A stretch of DNA of 8,109 nucleotides, taken from contig CAYGZY010000253.1 of assembly GCA_964354485.1 (NCBI GenBank), positions 1 through 8,109 on the forward strand. Direction: 5' to 3'. The translations under genes and the position numbers were made by a program. How positions within the stretch are numbered: position 1 is the stretch's first letter; each line of letters begins with the position of its first letter. This document shows positions 1-5,993 of this stretch, one piece after another. The DNA is from CAYGXH01 sp964354485 (GTDB taxonomy: Bacteria > Bacteroidota > Ignavibacteria > UBA10030 > SZUA-254). The notes below the pieces were generated by a model, which worked only from the letters and a program-made list of their open reading frames with translations, searched no databases and was not told the origin of the DNA.

Positions 1-9
1 TAAATATTT

Positions 10-47
10 TTACAAATACAAATTGTTATTTCTTTGAATGTTTGTAA
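10..47. repeat. Inverted repeat upstream of the first gene, possible operator
   Basis: TTACAAA at 10-16 is matched by its exact reverse complement TTTGTAA at 41-47. A smaller ACAA-A-TTGT inverted repeat lies inside it at 18-26. The pair ends about 20 bases before the start codon of the downstream gene, where a regulator site or promoter would be expected. The region is very AT-rich, so chance repeats are likely. No convincing -35/-10 pair could be fixed here: TTGTTA at 23-28 has no well-spaced -10 partner. Confidence 0.2.
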
Positions 48-56
48 CTAATATGT

Positions 57-61
57 AGGAG
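57..61 (+). promoter_or_regulatory. Ribosome binding site AGGAG
   Basis: AGGAG lies 6 bases before the ATG at 68. It is a good Shine-Dalgarno match at normal spacing and supports that start codon. Confidence 0.7.
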
Positions 62-67
62 TGGAAA

Positions 68-1087
68 ATGAAAAAGCAAAAAGTTGTGGTTATGGTAATT
101 GCACTGCTTTGGATATCATCCGTCGTGTTTGGTAGTTTTCCCCTTTATGGAGGTGAAACGCCAAAATCGGAAAAAGAAATTCCGATTTATTCAGGTGCGA
201 CACGTGATGCCGACAGAGAGTCTGAGTTAAAAAATCAGATGTCGTGGGAAATGGATCAAGGTCTTAGAAACGCGATATTAAAAGTATACAAAGTCAGTGC
301 CTCAGCAGAAGATATATTCAACTTTTATCTTCAGAAGATCGGAGGAAAGGAAGGAATGATGGATATAGATCCAATGGGAATAAAACCGGGCACAGTATCC
401 CAAGTATCGTATGAGATAGAATATTACAAGGATGAAGAATTTACAGATTACAATATCGAACATGATATTATGCATCCGGGCACATGGATGAAACAAAAAC
501 TTATGGAAAATCGAAAACCGCATAAACCCGGAAAATGGATTACAGAAGCCAGGTTTAATTGGTATAAAAAAGAAAGCAACAATGATCTCACCACTTTTTA
601 CGTAATTATACATGATGAGAGTTTTGGTGAACAAACAGAAAAAAAATATAAAACCAGTACGGAAATCCAAATTCAGGTAACCACGAGTAAATCAGAGCAA
701 GCAATGCGGGAAGAGAATGAAGAGGAAATGGAAAAGCAGACCTCTGAATTATCTAAGTCCCTGAAAGGCAAGCCCCCAACTGAGAAGGAGCTTGGCGTGC
801 CTGTTTACCCCGGTGCAACATTTGATGCGGAGAATTCCGCCGGAATGTCGGCAGGTAACGATTACGCGATGTATCTTTATCTTACGACGGATCCGCCGTC
901 AAAAGTTGTTGCTTTCTACGAACAACAGTTAAAGATAAAGGCCGTAGAAGCAGTGAAGGGGCATTATATGATTCCGCTGAAGGGAGAAATGCCTTTGCCT
1001 GAAGAAGGTATTTCGATTGAACCAAACACAATGTTTGGCGGAAAGGCTAAAACTGTCATAAGTATACAGAAGAAGATTGAAAATTAG
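68..1087 (+). CDS. Exported protein of unknown function with duplicated YPGA-type module
   Basis: This 339-residue protein begins with a typical Sec signal peptide: KKQK followed by a hydrophobic run at about residues 6-21, with likely cleavage near VFG-S at 22-23. There is no lipobox cysteine. Two copies of one module are visible. Copy 1 starts IPIYSGATRDA at residue 38 and reaches FYLQKIGG by residue 93. Copy 2 starts VPVYPGATFDA at residue 244 and reaches FYEQQLKI by residue 290. In both, the motif is followed by a strand-rich stretch, then a serine/proline-led helix ending in FY. Between them lies a charged helical, probably coiled-coil segment (about 205-235). From memory, PxYPGA...V..FY modules occur in uncharacterised exported bacterial proteins; no function is known to me. 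The AGGAG site at 57-61 supports the ATG. The next gene follows after 126 bases on the same strand and may be co-transcribed. The coding status is confident, the function unknown. Confidence 0.85.
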   Translation: MKKQKVVVMVIALLWISSVVFGSFPLYGGETPKSEKEIPIYSGATRDADRESELKNQMSWEMDQGLRNAILKVYKVSASAEDIFNFYLQKIGGKEGMMDIDPMGIKPGTVSQVSYEIEYYKDEEFTDYNIEHDIMHPGTWMKQKLMENRKPHKPGKWITEARFNWYKKESNNDLTTFYVIIHDESFGEQTEKKYKTSTEIQIQVTTSKSEQAMREENEEEMEKQTSELSKSLKGKPPTEKELGVPVYPGATFDAENSAGMSAGNDYAMYLYLTTDPPSKVVAFYEQQLKIKAVEAVKGHYMIPLKGEMPLPEEGISIEPNTMFGGKAKTVISIQKKIEN

Positions 1088-1198
1088 ATTTAATACCTAA
1101 ATGTATTTGAATCCTTATGAATATATAGACCTCATTACTTATGACTTCAGGGTGACATCAAGCAAATGGATTAAGGAAATAATTGTATAAACGTGACA

Positions 1199-1204
1199 GA
1201 GAGG
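1199..1204 (+). promoter_or_regulatory. Ribosome binding site GAGAGG that decides the start
   Basis: GAGAGG lies 9 bases before the ATG at 1214. The upstream in-frame GTG at 1193 has no such site at workable distance (the nearest, AAGGA at 1173-1177, is about 15 bases away). The ATG start also gives a cleaner signal peptide, so 1214 is preferred. Confidence 0.55.
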
Positions 1205-1213
1205 GCAAAACGT

Positions 1214-2320
1214 ATGAATCAGAAGAGGCAGTATGGAGTAAATAATTTATTGTACATGTCATTTTTACTTCTTTTTACTCTAATGCTCAGTCGATTCTCA
1301 AATGCTCAGTATCTCACGACAAGACTTACCGAGAACGAGATCCGGTCTGTGATTCCTATTTTGAAAGCAGAAATTGCAGGATATGGTCAGTTTGAAGATG
1401 CGCAAAAAGCGGATTTTCTCGCGCGCAAGAAACTCATGGAGGAAATTAAATCGGGTAAAGTTGATCCCCTTGATTGGCTGAAGCAGCATTCGAAGTATAT
1501 CATCGTCCCTTCAGAAGCAGTTTATGAACCTGCCGTCTCACGCGCTGTATCAATCAGGGGTTGGGATTTACCTAAAGATCCGGAAGTCCCTGAAAGGCCG
1601 TATGTGCTTCCGACTGCTATCTTCACATTCGGAAAAGAGATACCTGCAATTAATAAAAACCTCCTTGGCAAAAATATAACTCACGAGAGTTATACCCGAT
1701 TTAGTTTAAATCTTTTTAATATGGACGATCCAAGTTATAAGGAAATACGGACCATTCTTGAGAAGACCCGCTCCTTTTATTCCGGAAAGGGATTTTCTGC
1801 CGACTATTCAATGAGCGGGTATACGGTGAATTTTTATCATCCCGATGCTGAGGGAGAAATCACCGGTACAGTTTGGCAGATAAAGATAGATCTTTTTGAT
1901 CCGCTATATCCGGATGTAGTAAAGAACTCGAGGTCACATCCGATGGGACCATCGATAGAAATCAAGGCTGGCGACCAACTCATGGAAAAAATCTTCAAAC
2001 CCATAAACACGAAATTGGGAACGAATGATAGCAATATAAAAAGGAGTTTACAAAAAGCAGGCATTACCGAAGACCGGTACGGCGAAATAAAGGGTGCTCT
2101 GTTAATGGCCCGCGAAGGGAGCCAGAATCCTGAAGAAGAGGAACCTACGCTCGATATCACACCTTCTACACCGGAGGAAAAAGAGATCGCCCGCGAAATT
2201 GAAAAAATGAAGCAGGAAATTAGAATCAAGAAAAATAATATTCAGCTCTATAAAAAATACAAAGCTGAGCTTGACCCTGTACTTGACGTCATTAAGAAAT
2301 ATATAGGCGGACCGCAATAA
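1214..2320 (+). CDS. Exported protein of unknown function with C-terminal coiled coil
   Basis: From the ATG at 1214 this is a 368-residue protein; an in-frame GTG at 1193 would add 7 residues. The N-terminus is a clear signal peptide: basic MNQKRQ, hydrophobic LLYMSFLLLFTLML, then SRFSNA-Q with a signal peptidase I-type A-x-A-like site after about residue 31. A periplasmic or surface location is inferred. The first third is helical and charged (TENEIRSVIPILKAEI to DWLKQHSKY). The middle (about 165-235) has a helix with SFYSGKGF followed by strand-like YTVNFYHP and GTVWQIKIDLFDP. An acidic, proline-containing linker (EEEEPTLDITPSTPEE) leads to a Lys/Glu-rich coiled coil at about 320-354. I do not recognise the family. 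The K..FYsgkGF / strand pattern loosely recalls the FY helix of the preceding gene, but I cannot claim homology. It is followed by a convergent non-coding region. Confidence 0.8.
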   Translation: MNQKRQYGVNNLLYMSFLLLFTLMLSRFSNAQYLTTRLTENEIRSVIPILKAEIAGYGQFEDAQKADFLARKKLMEEIKSGKVDPLDWLKQHSKYIIVPSEAVYEPAVSRAVSIRGWDLPKDPEVPERPYVLPTAIFTFGKEIPAINKNLLGKNITHESYTRFSLNLFNMDDPSYKEIRTILEKTRSFYSGKGFSADYSMSGYTVNFYHPDAEGEITGTVWQIKIDLFDPLYPDVVKNSRSHPMGPSIEIKAGDQLMEKIFKPINTKLGTNDSNIKRSLQKAGITEDRYGEIKGALLMAREGSQNPEEEEPTLDITPSTPEEKEIAREIEKMKQEIRIKKNNIQLYKKYKAELDPVLDVIKKYIGGPQ

Positions 2321-2341
2321 GTTACTTTCGTATTAGAACGG

Positions 2342-2397
2342 CGGGAACCTTGAGCAACGTCAAGACGTTATGGTTAACTGTATAAGATTAATTCCCG
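2342..2397. repeat. Nested inverted repeats after the plus-strand gene
   Basis: CGGGAA at 2342-2347 pairs with TTCCCG at 2392-2397, enclosing a small perfect hairpin AACGT-CAAG-ACGTT at 2356-2369. It starts 22 bases after the stop codon of the 1214-2320 gene, so it could form the 3' end structure of that transcript. There is no T-tract after it, so it is not a canonical intrinsic terminator. Confidence 0.3.
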
Positions 2398-2481
2398 TCC
2401 CAACCAAACTTGATCATTAAGGGTTTAATGTTGTAAAAAATAAATTCGTTCCTGTATCCGAAACAAAACTAGATACATAAC

Positions 2482-2495
2482 GGAACAAGAGTTCC
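2482..2495. repeat. Small hairpin GGAAC-AAGA-GTTCC
   Basis: This is a perfect 5-base stem with a 4-base loop. AAACT at 2466-2470 and AGTTT at 2496-2500 could extend it across a bulge. It lies in the convergent non-coding stretch. The function is unclear and chance is possible. Confidence 0.25.
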
Positions 2496-2736
2496 AGTTT
2501 CAGGGTTTCATAAAGCCTATGGGATTTCTTATGCCTGGCGCTTTCAAGAAGCAGAGTTTGAAATATCCGACAGATTTTAAAAACTTTGTAGAAAAATCGT
2601 AAATTACAATCAAATGAACTTTGTTTTTATCTAAAGATTACTATAATATTTTTTTTCATATTAATCATTCTATCACACCCATCAGCGGTATTATTACATC
2701 ATATAAATCAGCGGTCCAGACAATGGATCATAGCCA

Positions 2737-2783
2737 AACTTCCGATATTATCTATACACAATCAGAGTCAAATATAGGAAGTT
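2737..2783 (-). terminator. Long stem-loop immediately after the helicase C-terminal half
   Basis: AACTTCC-g-ATATT at 2737-2749 pairs with AATAT-a-GGAAGTT at 2771-2783, giving a 13-base stem with one mismatch and a 21-base loop. On the minus strand it begins 4 bases after the TAA of the helicase C-terminal half (2788-2790), which is where a transcript end is expected. The stem is followed by only GTTTGG rather than a long T-run. It is therefore a terminator-like or RNA-stabilising hairpin, not a textbook terminator. Confidence 0.4.
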
Positions 2784-2787
2784 GAGA

Positions 2788-3810
2788 TTACTCCTCGCCG
2801 ATGACCCACGGTTCCAGGAGGTTGTGATCAAGACCATCTAGAAATCTTGACGGTTTGGTTAATATCGTACCACTCTCCCTGTCGTATATATTAATGGGGT
2901 AAGTAATAAATAGGTTCTCCTTAGCCCTCGTGCATGCCACGTACATCAGTCGTCGTTCTTCTTCAAGCTCCTCAATGCTATTCACCGCGTGGAAGGTTGG
3001 GAATCGTCCATCAAGCGCGTAAATGATGAATACGCTATTCCACTCCAATCCTTTCGCGCTGTGGATTGTTGAAAGTGTCAGATATTCTTCTTCATTGCCG
3101 ACAGGTGCGACATCAACGATGCTCTCATGCGGCGGCTCAAGTGCCAGGTCTGCAAGAAAGGTTCCCACATTTTTGTACCGCTCAGCAATCTGTTCAAATA
3201 TTTCCAGATCTTTTTTCCTCTTTTGATGGTCGTCGTATCGCTTCTTCAGCATCGGATGGTAATAGGTGATTATACGCGAAGCCTTCTCGGCCGGCGGATA
3301 TTTATCGTCCGCGACGGATTTGAGTAGTTCAAAGAGTTCCCGAACATGAGGAGAGTATGAATTGTAATCTTTCCAGAAGGCGCCTATGTGTCTCTCTGCT
3401 CTGTGCTGAAGTATGTCGTCAATTATTTTTTCCGAGGTCCGGGGTCCCACACCGTCGATGAGGAGAAGGATACGATTCCATGCAACCGCATCAAGAGGAT
3501 TTTCAAGGACACGGAGGTATGCGATGAGATCTTTCACATGGGCAGTTTCGATGAACTTGAATCCCCCGAATTTCTGAAACGGAATATTAGATTTTCCCAG
3601 CTCGATTTCAAGGTCGAATGAGAGAAACGACGAGCGAAAAAGTATTGCAATCTCCTCCAGCCGTATTCCCTGTTCCCGGAGTTCGAGTACTTTCTGAACG
3701 ACAAATTTCGACTGCATGTTCTCATCTTCAGCAATCACGAGCTGAGGGAGGGATCCGCCGCCCTTGTTTGTAAAGAGTATTTTGGAATACTTATGCCGCT
3801 GTGTCTTCAT
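2788..3810 (-). CDS. UvrD/PcrA-type SF1A helicase, C-terminal half (split gene)
   Basis: This 340-residue reading frame carries the second part of a UvrD/PcrA/Rep-like DNA helicase and lacks the ATP-binding half. Helicase similarity starts within the first few residues (QRHKYSKILFTN). Then come EEIAILFRSS (motif IVa, about 52-61), the GGFKFIETAHVKDLIAYLRVLENPLD segment leading into the 2B region, LIDGVGPRTSEKI, motif V (LSTIHSAKGLEW, about 246-257) and motif VI (EERRLMYVACTRAKENL, about 284-300, with the conserved arginine). No internal stop or frameshift is seen. The ATG at 3810 overlaps the TGA of the upstream lipoprotein gene as ATGA and has no clear ribosome site, so translational coupling is inferred. 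An upstream in-frame ATG at 3846 lies inside the lipoprotein gene and adds 12 non-helicase-like residues. Alone it cannot bind ATP. It might pair with the N-terminal half encoded upstream, or be a remnant. Confidence 0.85.
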   Translation of the reverse strand: MKTQRHKYSKILFTNKGGGSLPQLVIAEDENMQSKFVVQKVLELREQGIRLEEIAILFRSSFLSFDLEIELGKSNIPFQKFGGFKFIETAHVKDLIAYLRVLENPLDAVAWNRILLLIDGVGPRTSEKIIDDILQHRAERHIGAFWKDYNSYSPHVRELFELLKSVADDKYPPAEKASRIITYYHPMLKKRYDDHQKRKKDLEIFEQIAERYKNVGTFLADLALEPPHESIVDVAPVGNEEEYLTLSTIHSAKGLEWNSVFIIYALDGRFPTFHAVNSIEELEEERRLMYVACTRAKENLFITYPINIYDRESGTILTKPSRFLDGLDHNLLEPWVIGEE

Positions 3811-4637
3811 GGCTGCAAGGGAGGTGAAAGATTGAAACGGACACAAAGCATTCGGCCGAGTGCGGTCTCGGTGGTTTTCGAATATTTTACTCTCAGCGAT
3901 CCATCGTTTGAGTACCAGAATTTCGGCAAGGATTTATCCTTATCGTTTTCCACGACATTATATGAAGTAAGGGAACGCATAGTCTTCGATAGTAATAGAT
4001 TGCCGCTGATGATCATGGGCCTGTTAATGTAAAATATGGTAAATCCTCCGAGTGTCGATGCAATCACCGACTGCTCGTCGAGTGTGGTTTTTTCAGGCAG
4101 TTGAGTGCTGACGATAACAAGTTCACGTTCACCGCAGTCGATGATCGCCTGCAGGGCGCTTTCAAAACGTGTCGAGCGTAGTCGCGTATAGGATGTGGAT
4201 TCATGGGATTTTATCGGGTAGTACGAAAAAATTCCGTTGCCGCTCTGCCTGCCAGTTAGTGTCATTGTTTCACCAAAAGCTGCTGCCATTTCGGTTGTCG
4301 CTGAAAGTTCATCAACGATATCAATTCGGTCCTTCAGGTCGGGATACCTGGTGATTCCCTGGAGGGTGAGTATATCCAACGAATCCTTTTTCACCTGGGC
4401 AGTGAATTTTCGGATGTCGCTCTTTTCAATTTTTCTGGGGAAACTCGAAAGATCAACACTTCCTACAGTGATAAAGAATTCACGCGCTGGTTCAGAAGGG
4501 GGCGGGGGTAGTTCTTCGTGTTGTACTGGTTTAGGAGATGGACATCCCGCAAAAAATACCGTCAGGGCGTACATGAGCGCAATGCCCGCGATCGTCTGCA
4601 GGATATTTTTAATCAATCGCGTGTTTAATAATTTCAT
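3807..4637 (-). CDS. Lipoprotein resembling a catalytically degenerate EEP-fold protein, embedded in helicase gene
   Basis: This 276-residue protein has a lipoprotein-type signal: a hydrophobic run at about 10-29 ending FFAGC, with Cys32 as the lipidation site, then a Pro-rich linker (PSPKP..., LPPPPSEP). The rest follows the order of endonuclease/exonuclease/phosphatase (EEP) proteins: DILTLQGITRY (usually LQE), GNGIFSYYPI (usually G.aIlSryPI), ESALQAII, ELVIVSTQL (usually STHL) and PMIISGNLLL (usually GDFN). The Glu, the His and the Asp/Asn pair expected there are replaced by Gly, Gln and Asn-Leu, and no terminal SDH is visible. An inactive EEP-like domain is inferred. The ATG at 4637 lies inside the end of the helicase N-terminal half, and the first residues read helicase DNA in another frame. 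An in-frame TTG at 4616 could be the original start. Its TGA overlaps the ATG of the helicase C-terminal half. Coding status is good; the EEP assignment is moderate. Confidence 0.72.
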   Translation of the reverse strand: MKLLNTRLIKNILQTIAGIALMYALTVFFAGCPSPKPVQHEELPPPPSEPAREFFITVGSVDLSSFPRKIEKSDIRKFTAQVKKDSLDILTLQGITRYPDLKDRIDIVDELSATTEMAAAFGETMTLTGRQSGNGIFSYYPIKSHESTSYTRLRSTRFESALQAIIDCGERELVIVSTQLPEKTTLDEQSVIASTLGGFTIFYINRPMIISGNLLLSKTMRSLTSYNVVENDKDKSLPKFWYSNDGSLRVKYSKTTETALGRMLCVRFNLSPPLQP

Positions 4638-5592
4638 TAGCCACGTTCAATATTGCCTGCGTACTGCGATAATTTTCTTCAAGAGTGATTAGGTTGCATG
4701 CTGTAAAATGTTCGGGAAATTCAAGTATGTTCCGAATTGTCGCGCCCCGGAAAGCGTATATCGCCTGAGAATCATCACCGACCACCATGAGGTTCTGGTG
4801 TTTGAAAGCGAGGAGCCGGATAATTTCTGCCTGCAGAGTGTTCGTATCCTGGTATTCGTCGACCATAATGTAACGGTACCGGTTTGAAAGTTCGCTCCGG
4901 ACCGGTTCGTGCTCTCTGAGAAGACGAATGAGATTGTTCAGGAGATCATCGTAATCCATGAGATTATGTACTCTCTTGTACTCACCATAGAGTTTATAGA
5001 GCTTTTCGATATCTGCGTAATCTTCCAGATAGTGAGGGTAATCTATGCTCAGAAGGTTGAGGAGCGTAGTGTTTGTATTAATTGATCGGCTGTAGAGATC
5101 GTATAAAGTTTCTTTACGGGGAAAACGGCGGTCTCTCGTATCGAGTTTCTCACGGGTACGGAGTAGGTTCACGATATCTTCGGCATCTCCCTGATCGAGA
5201 ATTGTGAAATTCCTGTCGAAATTAATCAGCGGCGAGTGCTTCCGGAGCACATTGTTTGCGAATGAGTGGAATGTACCTCCTGCAACCTTTTCGCACCGGT
5301 AATCGAGGAGCACGGCAGCCCGGCGTAACATTTCCTGAGCTGCTCTGCGGGTAAAAGTGAGGAGGAGAATGTGTTCAGGTTTGACGCCGAGTTCAACCAA
5401 ATACGCGACACGGTACACAATCGTCCGGGTTTTGCCCGTCCCGGCGCCTGCGATGACCAGATGCGGACCGTTAACTGATGTAACTGCATTATACTGTGAT
5501 TCGTTAAGTTCGTTTTTGTAGTCGATTTGAAATCGCTGGGGATGAACGATGTGCAGCTGGTTTGCGGGTTTTTTTATTACGTATTTTTTCAA
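4609..5592 (-). CDS. UvrD/PcrA-type SF1A helicase, N-terminal half (split gene)
   Basis: From the TTG at 5592 this is a 327-residue protein with the ATPase half of a UvrD/PcrA/Rep-like 3'-5' DNA helicase, normally about 700 residues. Visible motifs, numbered from the TTG: Q motif LNESQYNAV (29-37), Walker A GAGTGKT (49-55), Ia TFTRRAAQEM (79-88), TFHSF (107-111), DYDDLL, Walker B VDEYQDTN (244-251), motif III GDDSQAIYAFRGA (272-284) and motif IV LEENYRST (304-311). It stops at NEIIKHAID, about 16 residues after motif IV, at the beginning of domain 2A. The rest of the helicase follows about 0.8 kb downstream in the same frame. TTG is preferred because GAGG lies 7 bases upstream; an ATG at 5631 adds 13 residues but has no ribosome site. 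Domains 1A and 1B are complete and no mutation is seen. DNA repair or replication restart is the family role; whether the split protein works is unknown. Confidence 0.85.
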   Translation of the reverse strand: MKKYVIKKPANQLHIVHPQRFQIDYKNELNESQYNAVTSVNGPHLVIAGAGTGKTRTIVYRVAYLVELGVKPEHILLLTFTRRAAQEMLRRAAVLLDYRCEKVAGGTFHSFANNVLRKHSPLINFDRNFTILDQGDAEDIVNLLRTREKLDTRDRRFPRKETLYDLYSRSINTNTTLLNLLSIDYPHYLEDYADIEKLYKLYGEYKRVHNLMDYDDLLNNLIRLLREHEPVRSELSNRYRYIMVDEYQDTNTLQAEIIRLLAFKHQNLMVVGDDSQAIYAFRGATIRNILEFPEHFTACNLITLEENYRSTQAILNVANEIIKHAID

Positions 5593-5599
5593 ACAGAAA

Positions 5600-5603
5600 C
5601 CTC
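5600..5603 (-). promoter_or_regulatory. Ribosome binding site GAGG that favours the TTG start
   Basis: On the minus strand TTAGAGG is followed by 7 bases and then TTG at 5592. The alternative ATG at 5631 has no purine-rich site before it. Confidence 0.45.
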
Positions 5604-5717
5604 TAATCTGACTACTCCGCAATCCAAACATTCTGTAAAGCAGAGCGTCTGCCGTATATCAGGCAATGAATTTTTATCCGGTTGGTACGAAATAATCCTG
5701 GCTGACATCATGTTATC

Positions 5718-5746
5718 AATATATTAAATAAAGCCAGATTTGGCAA
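5718..5746 (-). promoter_or_regulatory. Sigma70-like promoter candidate for the split helicase cluster
   Basis: On the minus strand TTGCCA (5746-5741) and TATATT (5723-5718) are separated by exactly 17 bases, and each hexamer has 5 of 6 consensus bases. Transcription would start near 5711, giving a leader of about 120 bases before the TTG at 5592. The small inverted repeat GCCA-gatt-TGGC (5733-5744) overlaps the -35 and spacer. If this lineage uses a Bacteroidota-type sigma factor with a different consensus, the match could be chance. Confidence 0.45.
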
Positions 5747-5879
5747 AATATAATGAAGATTTTCTGTTCGGATTTTACTGCGTGCGCAATAAAATGATGA
5801 TACATGAAGTAAGGTTGTACTCCTCCATTGTTCGATACATCGGGGGTCCGTCGTAATGAGGGGACTTTCGATCTCCGCA

Positions 5880-5914
5880 GTACACCTGGTGCGTGTTATA
5901 AATGTCCGGTGTAC
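5880..5914. repeat. Inverted repeat GTACACC ... GGTGTAC downstream of the peptidase gene
   Basis: A perfect 7-base inverted repeat (5880-5886 and 5908-5914) has a 21-base interior. It lies about 80 bases after the stop of the peptidase gene. There is no T-run on either side, so an intrinsic terminator is not supported. It could be a transcript-end structure or a protein-binding site. Confidence 0.3.
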
Positions 5915-5918
5915 CTCT

Positions 5919-5946
5919 CGGGAATCAATTAGAAATTATTTTCCCG
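5919..5946. repeat. Inverted repeat CGGGAA ... TTCCCG downstream of the peptidase gene
   Basis: A perfect 6-base stem encloses 16 bases that can add a short AATT/AATT pairing. It lies 48 bases after the peptidase stop codon. The same two arms, CGGGAA and TTCCCG, occur 22 bases after the stop of the plus-strand gene ending at 2320. There is no T-tract, so at most it is a weak transcript-end structure. Confidence 0.3.
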
Positions 5947-5993
5947 TTATTTATGTAATGGTTTATCGAATCACCGTTCCATCTGCTACTGTC

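Larger units (their letters stand above)
2321..2787. other. 467-base non-coding stretch between convergent genes
   Basis: This stretch separates the plus-strand exported-protein gene from the minus-strand C-terminal helicase half. I see no supported gene in it. It holds several inverted repeats (annotated separately), a T-run at about 2648-2656 without a convincing stem before it, and a 9-base direct repeat ATCAGCGGT at 2681-2689 and 2707-2715. A short plus-strand frame at 2473-2571 reads ...GFHKAYGISYAWRFQEAEFEISDRF and stops; it has no start or ribosome site and is not called as a gene. Confidence 0.6.
5593..5993. other. About 400-base non-coding stretch upstream of the split helicase
   Basis: This lies between the M28-type peptidase stop and the helicase N-terminal half, both on the minus strand. 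I see no supported gene. It contains a promoter candidate for the helicase and two inverted repeats nearer the peptidase end, annotated separately. An open frame across 5527-5727 on the plus strand is largely antisense to the helicase start and is not supported. Confidence 0.6.

Noticed and set aside
23..54. TTGTTA and TAATAT as a promoter of the first gene.
   Set aside because: Spacing is about 20 bases and the -10 would lie only 13 bases before the start codon, overlapping the ribosome site area.
2341..2398. tRNA-like ends: GCGGGAA and TTCCCGT could form an acceptor-like 7-base pairing.
   Set aside because: The span is only 58 bases, with no T-loop GGTTCGA-type sequence, no plausible anticodon arm and no D-arm. 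It is treated as an inverted repeat.
2473..2571. Short plus-strand frame reading GFHKAYGISYAWRFQEAEFEISDRF, possibly a gene remnant.
   Set aside because: It is about 32 codons with no start codon or ribosome site and no recognised similarity; it cannot be supported as a gene or pseudogene.
2648..2656. T-run as an intrinsic terminator for the plus-strand gene.
   Set aside because: Only a 4-base ATCT/AGAT pairing lies before it; there is no GC-rich stem.
4609..4611. Stop codon read-through or translational bypassing to join the helicase halves.
   Set aside because: About 800 bases with several in-frame stops separate the halves, far beyond known bypassing distances, and no structure supporting it was seen.
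3807..4617. Insert in the helicase as an intein, self-splicing intron or IS element.
   Set aside because: The helicase frame hits stop codons at once (TAA at 4611-4609) and again soon after, which excludes an intein. There is no reverse transcriptase, homing endonuclease or transposase, no terminal inverted repeats, and the insert is nearly filled by one lipoprotein frame.
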